From Paenibacillus assamensis DSM 18201 (GTDB taxonomy: Bacteria; Bacillota; Bacilli; Paenibacillales; Paenibacillaceae): a stretch of DNA of 41,316 nucleotides. Position numbers and translations under genes: made by a program. The notes below the pieces were generated by a model. It was given only the letters and a program-made list of their open reading frames with translations, searched no databases and was not told the origin of the DNA. Shown one piece after another: positions 35,754-41,316 of this stretch (position 1 is the stretch's first letter; each line of letters starts with the position of its first letter). Location of the stretch: contig NZ_AULU01000026.1 of assembly GCF_000422445.1 (NCBI RefSeq), positions 1-41,316 of the forward strand, written 5' to 3'.

Positions 35754-37091
35754 ATGGATACTACAATGAAGCAAGCACCAGCCAGCAAGGCTACACAAGC
35801 GGCTGTTATGTCCGCAATAGTGTGGGGCTTAGGGCAATTTTATAATCGCCAGTTTGTGAAAGGCGCGCTGCTGCTCGCTACAGAGATAATGATGTTGTTG
35901 TATCTGATTCCGGCATTGCCACAAGCAGTGTGGGGGATAGTTACGCTAGGAGAAACACCTACTGGAAGAGTTAAAGTTGGGAAAATGTATCAAATGGTAC
36001 AAGGAGATCATTCTATCTTCTTGATTATCGAAGGTCTAATTACGATAATTGTCTTCTTATTGTTTATATGGATGTTTGTTGCCGTAGTACGCGATGCATA
36101 TCGTGTTAGACAAACGATCGAACGTGGCGATCAAGAAAACAATTTCATTCAAAGCTTGCAGTATGTTGGGGAGAACAAATTCGCACAGCTGCTACTTGCT
36201 TTACCGGCTACAGGTGTGTTGTTCTTCACGATCATGCCAATCGTCTTTATGATTATGTTGGCATTTACGAACTACTCTGCACCTAAGCACATTCCACCTG
36301 CAAATCTTGTCGACTGGGTGGGCTTCAAGAACTTCACTGACTTGTTGACACTTGGTACGTGGAGTGAAACTTTCTACGGTGTTCTTACGTGGACAATTAT
36401 TTGGGCGATTATCGCGACGGTAAGTTGTTATTTCGGCGGTATTCTTGTTGCACTTCTTATTCAGCAAGCAGGCATTAAATTCAAAACAATGTGGCGTACA
36501 ATCTTCATCATTCCATATGCGATCCCACAAATGGTATCGTTCTTAATTATGCGTAACATGTTTAATGGTGAGTTCGGACCGATTAATCAATACTTGTCCT
36601 ACTTCGGCCTTGGCAAGGTGCCGTGGCTGTCTGATCCATTCTGGGCAAAAGTAACGGTACTTATGGTTAATACATGGGTAGGTATTCCGGTATCCATGGT
36701 GCTAGTTCTAGGCGTATTGACGACGATTCCGAAAGACCTTTATGAAGCGGCTGATGTTGACGGAGCTAGCGCTTGGCAGAAGTTCCGTGCGATAACAATG
36801 CCAATGGTATTGTACTCAACAGCACCGATTCTCATTATGCAATTCGCAGGTAACATCAACAACTTTAACGTTATCTTCTTGATGACTGGTGGTAATCCGG
36901 CAAATGGTGACTATCAGTATGCGGGAAGTACAGATTTGCTCGTTACATGGCTCTATAAGCTGACACTTGATAATCACAAGTATAGCATGGCTGCTGCAAT
37001 CGGTATTATTATCTTTATTATCGTCGCATCTCTATCGATTTGGAATTACAGACGTACACGTTCGTTCCGAGAGGAGGATATGATCCAATGA
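35754..37091 (+). CDS. mdxF: Maltodextrin ABC transporter permease MdxF/MalF-like
   Basis: 445 residues. The N-terminal portion (about 20-120) has GLGQFYNRQFVKGALLL and GIVTLGETP, a feature also in B. subtilis MdxF. The six-span permease core follows, with the ATPase-docking EAA loop EAADVDGASAWQKFRAITMPM near 330-350. FTNYSAPKHIPPANLVDWVGF and NNFNVIFLMTGGNP are MalF hallmarks. AAAGGAG precedes the ATG. The gene ends ATGA, overlapping the partner permease. No ATPase gene is nearby; homologues share a general MsmX-type ATPase (family knowledge). Confidence 0.93.
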   Translation: MDTTMKQAPASKATQAAVMSAIVWGLGQFYNRQFVKGALLLATEIMMLLYLIPALPQAVWGIVTLGETPTGRVKVGKMYQMVQGDHSIFLIIEGLITIIVFLLFIWMFVAVVRDAYRVRQTIERGDQENNFIQSLQYVGENKFAQLLLALPATGVLFFTIMPIVFMIMLAFTNYSAPKHIPPANLVDWVGFKNFTDLLTLGTWSETFYGVLTWTIIWAIIATVSCYFGGILVALLIQQAGIKFKTMWRTIFIIPYAIPQMVSFLIMRNMFNGEFGPINQYLSYFGLGKVPWLSDPFWAKVTVLMVNTWVGIPVSMVLVLGVLTTIPKDLYEAADVDGASAWQKFRAITMPMVLYSTAPILIMQFAGNINNFNVIFLMTGGNPANGDYQYAGSTDLLVTWLYKLTLDNHKYSMAAAIGIIIFIIVASLSIWNYRRTRSFREEDMIQ

Positions 37092-37930
37092 TTGGTAAAA
37101 AGAAAACGTCTATTATTCGCCTAACATTAAGCTACATTTTGCTAGGACTAATAGCTCTTACGGTATTTTATCCGACGTTGTGGATACTCATGTCTTCCAT
37201 TCGACCTGGTACGTCCATCTATAGTGATACATTGATTCCGTCGAATCCGACGTTTGAGCACTACATTAACTTATTTACATCTAGTCAATACATGTACGGC
37301 CAATGGTACATGAATACGTTAAAGATAGCGGTATTTAATACGTTAATTGCTTTGGTACTTGTCATTTGTACAGCATATGCGTTGTCTCGTTTCCGTTTCC
37401 GCGGGCGTAAGACATTGATGTCCACGATTCTTGTATTGGGCATGTTCCCTGGCTTCATGGCTATGATCGCGGTTTACATTTTGCTTCTTCAACTTGATTT
37501 GTTAGATTCACATTGGGCTCTAATTTTGGTTTATTCGGCGGGTGCGCCATTAGGTGCATTCCTTGTAAAAGGGTTCTTCGATACAATTCCGAAAAGCTTG
37601 GAAGAGGCTGCACGTATCGATGGGGCTTCTCACTTTACCATTTTCACAAAAATCATGCTTCCATTGTCGAAGCCAATGATCACATATGTAGCACTTACGA
37701 CATTTGCTGGTTCTTGGGTGGACTTTATCTTTGCGAGAATGGTACTACGTACAAAAGAGAACTGGACACTCGCAGTTGGGCTATGGGATATGGTTGCGAA
37801 CAACTCATCAAGTAGCTTTACAATGTTCGCGGCAGGTTCCGTCTTGATCGCAGTTCCGATTACACTCTTGTTCTTGTTCCTACAACGCTTCCTAGTGGAA
37901 GGTTTGACGGCTGGGGCGAGCAAAGGATAA
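37088..37930 (+). CDS. mdxG: Maltodextrin ABC transporter permease MdxG/MalG-like
   Basis: 280 residues with six membrane spans. The EAA loop is EEAARIDGASHFTIFTKIMLPL near 179-200; FYPTLWILMSSIRPG and SWVDFIFARMVL are typical of MalG. An earlier in-frame start (37040) lies inside mdxF without a ribosome binding site; GAGGAGG is about 11 bases before 37088, and the ATGA overlap with the mdxF stop supports it. It completes the membrane channel with MdxF. Confidence 0.93.
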   Translation: MIGKKKTSIIRLTLSYILLGLIALTVFYPTLWILMSSIRPGTSIYSDTLIPSNPTFEHYINLFTSSQYMYGQWYMNTLKIAVFNTLIALVLVICTAYALSRFRFRGRKTLMSTILVLGMFPGFMAMIAVYILLLQLDLLDSHWALILVYSAGAPLGAFLVKGFFDTIPKSLEEAARIDGASHFTIFTKIMLPLSKPMITYVALTTFAGSWVDFIFARMVLRTKENWTLAVGLWDMVANNSSSSFTMFAAGSVLIAVPITLLFLFLQRFLVEGLTAGASKG

Positions 37931-38212
37931 ATTCATTTCTTCATATAAGAAGAAACTCAAATACGATCCAGTAACAGTCTAGCAAAAAAAACTGGCGGTA
38001 CTCGATTGAACATTACTACCGATTTAAAAGTTACGACAATGATCGCTTGCAGTCGGATGTCATCATGACGAACAGATATCAAACATTCGGCTGCACCTCT
38101 GATCGGGTAGTTAAGATACACGCAATTATTGTAAGCAGCAAAAATAATATTATATTTAACCGCATTAACAAAAACGAATGGATTCGGTATAGAGAGAAAG
38201 GAGGCCTCAACC
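37931..38212 (+). other. mdxG-GH31 spacer
   Basis: No gene or strong signal. A weak CGGTA/TACCG hairpin (about 37995-38021) has no T tract. A ribosome binding site AAAGGAGG closes it. Confidence 0.4.
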
Positions 38213-40672
38213 ATGTTGGATACAAGTGAAGCGATACATCCAGATGCAAAAGGTCAACAAGAAGCGAAAAGCGGCCTTACACTAGGACGTATTACACGAG
38301 TTGAAGTACAAGGTGAAGCACTCATTTTGTGGGGAGAAAGATTTAACCTAGCTGTAAAAGCTATCAATGAGCAAGTTATGCAGTGGAAAGTATTTTACGG
38401 CAACAAGCCAGACTGGCGCACATCTGCAGCAATGATCAACCGTCAAGAAGATGGCACGCTTGCTGCAAAGCCACTAAAACATAGTGTTACAGAAACAACG
38501 GTACTCGTTACTTATGGCGAACTTACGATGAATATCGATCGTCAAAATGGAACATTTGACGTGATGCAAAATGGCCGTAAGCTATTTGCAATGCGCAGTC
38601 TGCTTCGTCATGCTGAGCATCAAGGTGATTTCACAGCTCAACTTACGATGGAGTCCGAAGATCGTCTATACGGTCTTGGTGAAAAAACAGGCTTCCTTGA
38701 TAAACGTGGCGAGCGCTATACGATGTGGAATACTGATGTATACGCGCCACACGTGCCTGAAATGGAAGAGTTGTATCAGTCCATCCCGATGATGGCTGTG
38801 CTACGTCAAGGTCAAGCTTATGGCGTATTCCTTGATAACCCAGGTCGCACCGTATTCGATATGCGCGTTCATGAAGATGCATTTATGATCCAAACTCGCA
38901 CTGGCGATATGGATATGTACGTATATGCAGGACCGGACTTAAAAGAAGTTATCCGTCAATATACAGATATGACAGGTCGTATGCCATTGCCGCCAAAATG
39001 GTCCTTGGGCTACCACCAATCTCGCTATAGCTATATGAACCGCGAAGAAGTAATGAATCTAGCTCGCTCTTTCCGTGAGAAGCAAATTCCGTGTGATGTT
39101 ATCCATCTTGATATTCATTACATGACAGGCTATCGTGTGTTCACCTTTGATGAAGAGCGCTACCCAGATCCAGCAGGTATGATGGCAGAGCTTAAAGAAA
39201 TGGGCTTCCACATCGTTCCGATCGTAGATCCAGGAGTTAAGCGTGACGCTAAATACCCAGCATATATGGAAGGAATCGATAACAACTACTTCTGTAAATA
39301 TGCTGAAGGTCAACTATACATCGGTAAAGTATGGCCAGAGGAGAGCGCATTCCCTGACTTCACAGAAGAGCGCGTTCGCGACTGGTGGGGCGAGAAGCAA
39401 AGCTTCTACACAGACCTTGGTATCGAGGGTATTTGGAATGACATGAATGAGCCGGCAGTCTTTAACGAAACGAAGACAATGGATACAGAAGTTATCCATG
39501 GCAACGACGGCAATCGTAAGACGCATGGTGAAATTCATAACCTATACGGCATGAACATGTCTCAAGCTACGTATGATGGGTTGAAAAAAGAACTAGATGG
39601 CAAGCGTCCATTCGTATTGACTCGTGCTGGTTACAGCGGTATTCAGCGTTACGCAGCTGTATGGACAGGTGACAACCGCAGTTTCTGGGAGCATATGTCC
39701 ATGGCTATGCCAATGGTACTTAACCTTGGTATGTCAGGTGTGCCATTCTCAGGTCCAGATATCGGCGGATTCGCACACCATACAAGTGGAGAATTGTTGA
39801 CTCGTTGGACGCAAATGGGCGTATTCTTCCCGTTTGCACGTAACCATTCCGCGATCGATATGGTTCGCCAAGAGCCTTGGTCCTTTGGTGATAAATATGA
39901 GAATATTCAACGTGAATATATTTCACTTCGTTATCGCTGGATGCCTTACTTGTATCACTGGTTCCATGAAGCTTCTCAAACAGGTCTTCCAATTATGAGA
40001 CCGCTTGTGCTTGAATATCCAAACGATCCAGAAACGTTCAACTTGTGCGACCAGTTCCTAGTTGGTGACTCAGTTCTTGTAGCACCTATCTATCGTCCAA
40101 GCACAGAATGGCGTTCTGTTTACTTGCCAGAAGGTGAGTGGTATGACGAATGGACTCGTGAGCGTCTAGAGGGTGGGCGTCATATTCATGCACATGCACC
40201 GATCGAGAAAATGCCTTTGTATGTACGTGCAGGTTCCGTTCGTATGGAAGAGCCTTTGCGTCAGTTTGCTGACGAAGCTATTGAAGATACAAGCGTAACG
40301 GCATGCGTATACTTGAAAGGTGAGGCGAGCAGCTTCAACCTGAACTGGTATGAAGATGACGGTTTGACTTACAAATATGAAGAGGGCGCGTACAATATCG
40401 TGAGCACTGAAGTTGAACAAGGCGCAGATAGCGTTCGCATCTTAATGAATTATAAGCATCAAGGCTATGATGCGAAGCGTTCTCATATGAACGTTCGTGT
40501 AATTGGTCTTGCAGAAGCTCCTGCACAAGTGCAAGGCGCAGGTGAGCAATTGTCCGAGGAAGCATTGAATCAAACTACTAAAGGCTGGTTCTGGAATGAA
40601 GAAAGTAAAGAACTAGTTGTGAAGTGCCAAGACAGCGCTTCTCTATTAGATGCAGTAATCGTACTTAAATAG
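38213..40672 (+). CDS. GH31 alpha-glucosidase
   Basis: 819 residues, probably cytoplasmic because no signal peptide is seen. Retaining glycosidase; the nucleophile Asp410 lies in WNDMNEP and the likely acid/base Asp487 in WTGDNRSFWEH. RLYGLGEKTG, YHQSRYSY, DVIHLDIHYM, GADIGG-like FSGPDIGGF and PFARNHS are family landmarks. An N-terminal beta-sandwich (about 20-240) and a C-terminal beta region frame the barrel. It most likely hydrolyses maltose or maltodextrins imported by the upstream transporter. AAAGGAGG is eight bases before the ATG. A 282-base spacer separates it from mdxG, so it may have its own promoter, although none was clear. Confidence 0.95.
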   Translation: MLDTSEAIHPDAKGQQEAKSGLTLGRITRVEVQGEALILWGERFNLAVKAINEQVMQWKVFYGNKPDWRTSAAMINRQEDGTLAAKPLKHSVTETTVLVTYGELTMNIDRQNGTFDVMQNGRKLFAMRSLLRHAEHQGDFTAQLTMESEDRLYGLGEKTGFLDKRGERYTMWNTDVYAPHVPEMEELYQSIPMMAVLRQGQAYGVFLDNPGRTVFDMRVHEDAFMIQTRTGDMDMYVYAGPDLKEVIRQYTDMTGRMPLPPKWSLGYHQSRYSYMNREEVMNLARSFREKQIPCDVIHLDIHYMTGYRVFTFDEERYPDPAGMMAELKEMGFHIVPIVDPGVKRDAKYPAYMEGIDNNYFCKYAEGQLYIGKVWPEESAFPDFTEERVRDWWGEKQSFYTDLGIEGIWNDMNEPAVFNETKTMDTEVIHGNDGNRKTHGEIHNLYGMNMSQATYDGLKKELDGKRPFVLTRAGYSGIQRYAAVWTGDNRSFWEHMSMAMPMVLNLGMSGVPFSGPDIGGFAHHTSGELLTRWTQMGVFFPFARNHSAIDMVRQEPWSFGDKYENIQREYISLRYRWMPYLYHWFHEASQTGLPIMRPLVLEYPNDPETFNLCDQFLVGDSVLVAPIYRPSTEWRSVYLPEGEWYDEWTRERLEGGRHIHAHAPIEKMPLYVRAGSVRMEEPLRQFADEAIEDTSVTACVYLKGEASSFNLNWYEDDGLTYKYEEGAYNIVSTEVEQGADSVRILMNYKHQGYDAKRSHMNVRVIGLAEAPAQVQGAGEQLSEEALNQTTKGWFWNEESKELVVKCQDSASLLDAVIVLK

Positions 40673-40691
40673 TAGATTCAAAATTTATAAA

Positions 40692-40737
40692 TGGAGACTG
40701 TTCTACCCTTCGAAAGAAGTGGTAGGCGGTCTCTATT
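40692..40737 (+). terminator. Terminator after GH31 gene
   Basis: GGAGACTGTTCTACC pairs imperfectly with GGTAGGCGGTCTC (G-U pairs, one bulge) around a TTCGAAAGAA-type loop, followed by TATTTATATT. Confidence 0.7.
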
Positions 40738-40894
40738 TATATTAGAGAGTTTGGATATCAAATAAACAAAATGGAATATTTTATTAGTTGCAACGAGAAT
40801 GTATTCGTGGTAAATTAGTTCTTGTCAGTTCGACGGCGCAACACCAATAACGAGTTACACAAATAAGGTTGTTGAAAAACGTCGAGAAAAAGAG
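40738..40894 (+). other. Spacer upstream of the rRNA promoter
   Basis: No gene seen. AT-rich sequence that may include upstream promoter (UP) elements; otherwise featureless. Confidence 0.4.
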
Positions 40895-40923
40895 TTGACA
40901 TTAAATATCGTTTCTGATAACAT
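40895..40923 (+). promoter_or_regulatory. rRNA operon promoter
   Basis: TTGACA (40895-40900), a 17-base spacer, TAACAT (40918-40923), about 115 bases before mature 16S. A boxA-like GTTCCTTGAAAACTGAAC lies at 40961-40978, as in other Firmicute rRNA leaders. Confidence 0.75.
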
Positions 40924-41038
40924 ATATAAATGTTCGACACAAAATGTTGGATGTTTACAAGTTCCTTGAAAACTGAACAAATGACAAAGCAATGAGAATT
41001 AATTCTCGTCAGCAATACAAATGAGCAAGTCAAACACT

Positions 41039-41316
41039 TTTATGGAGAGTTTGATCCTGGCTCAGGACGAACGCTGGCGGCGTGCCTAATACATGCAAGT
41101 CGAGCGGGGTTGATGGAGTGCTTGCACTCCTGATGCCTAGCGGCGGACGGGGGAGTAACACGTAGGCAACCTGCCTGTAAGACTGGGATAACTACCGGAA
41201 ACGGTAGCTAATACCGGATAGGCTTTTTCCTCACCTGAGGGAGAAGAGAAAGACGGAGCAATCTGTCACTTACAGATGGGCCTGCGGCGCATTAGCTAGT
41301 TGGTGAGGTAACGGCT
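41039..41316 (+). rRNA. 16S ribosomal RNA (5' part, truncated by window end)
   Basis: The universal 5' segment AGAGTTTGATCCTGGCTCAG starts at 41046, corresponding to E. coli position 8, so the mature 5' end is placed near 41039. ACGCTGGCGGCGTGCCTAAT and CATGCAAGTCGAGCG follow. Variable region V1 and the stretch TAACACGTAGGCAACCTGCC look like Paenibacillus. About 278 bases of roughly 1,550 are present. Confidence 0.97.

Overview
The window is from a low-GC Gram-positive of the Paenibacillus type. The truncated 16S rRNA at the right edge has Paenibacillus-like variable regions. The housekeeping genes (pcrB, pcrA, ligA), the AGGAGG-type ribosome binding sites and the MdxEFG-like sugar transporter agree with Bacillales. 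No taxon was computed; this is read from motifs.

Layout: (1) positions 1-455 hold the 3' end of a U32-peptidase-like gene, a (GTAGAT)14 hexanucleotide array and a terminator. (2) Positions 456-26234 are a roughly 26 kb cell-surface glycan cluster, visibly more AT-rich than what follows. It carries UDP-sugar supply (galE, galU), a large O-antigen-ligase/TPR membrane protein on the minus strand, two paralogous GT2-GT4 fusion glycosyltransferases, a GT4 enzyme, a second SDR epimerase, a Wzm/Wzt ABC exporter, and a methyltransferase gene overlapping a kinase/coiled-coil gene. It continues with a GtrII-like membrane protein, a WsfP/WcaJ-type initiating sugar-phosphate transferase, a 39-residue membrane miniprotein, rfbC and rfbB, and a coupled five-gene operon (GT2, Gfo/Idh oxidoreductase, GtrA, FAD oxidoreductase, GtrB-like GT2) behind an attenuator-like leader RNA. 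(3) Positions 26235-32610 are housekeeping: pcrB, pcrA, ligA. (4) Positions 32718-40672 are a maltodextrin-type locus: a divergent LacI regulator, binding protein, two permeases and a GH31 glucosidase, with a well-formed promoter/operator/cre region. (5) Positions 40673-41316 are an rRNA promoter and the start of 16S rRNA.

How it may work (inference): the sugar-phosphate transferase starts a glycan on undecaprenyl phosphate using GalE/GalU-supplied sugars; the fusion enzymes extend it. A WbdD-like methyltransferase plus kinase/coiled-coil pair caps the chain, Wzt recognises the cap through its C-terminal domain, and Wzm/Wzt exports it. The O-antigen-ligase-like protein then transfers it to a surface acceptor. 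This is the layout known for S-layer protein glycosylation in Paenibacillus and Geobacillus, although no S-layer gene is in view. The GtrA/GtrB/GtrII-type proteins suggest that a side-chain sugar is added outside the membrane.

Most noteworthy: the split WbdD-like terminator next to Wzt, the pseudoknot-plus-terminator leader at 21745-21882, the coupled operon behind it, the long imperfect palindrome at 30298-30410, and the small membrane ORF whose ribosome binding site lies in a hairpin.
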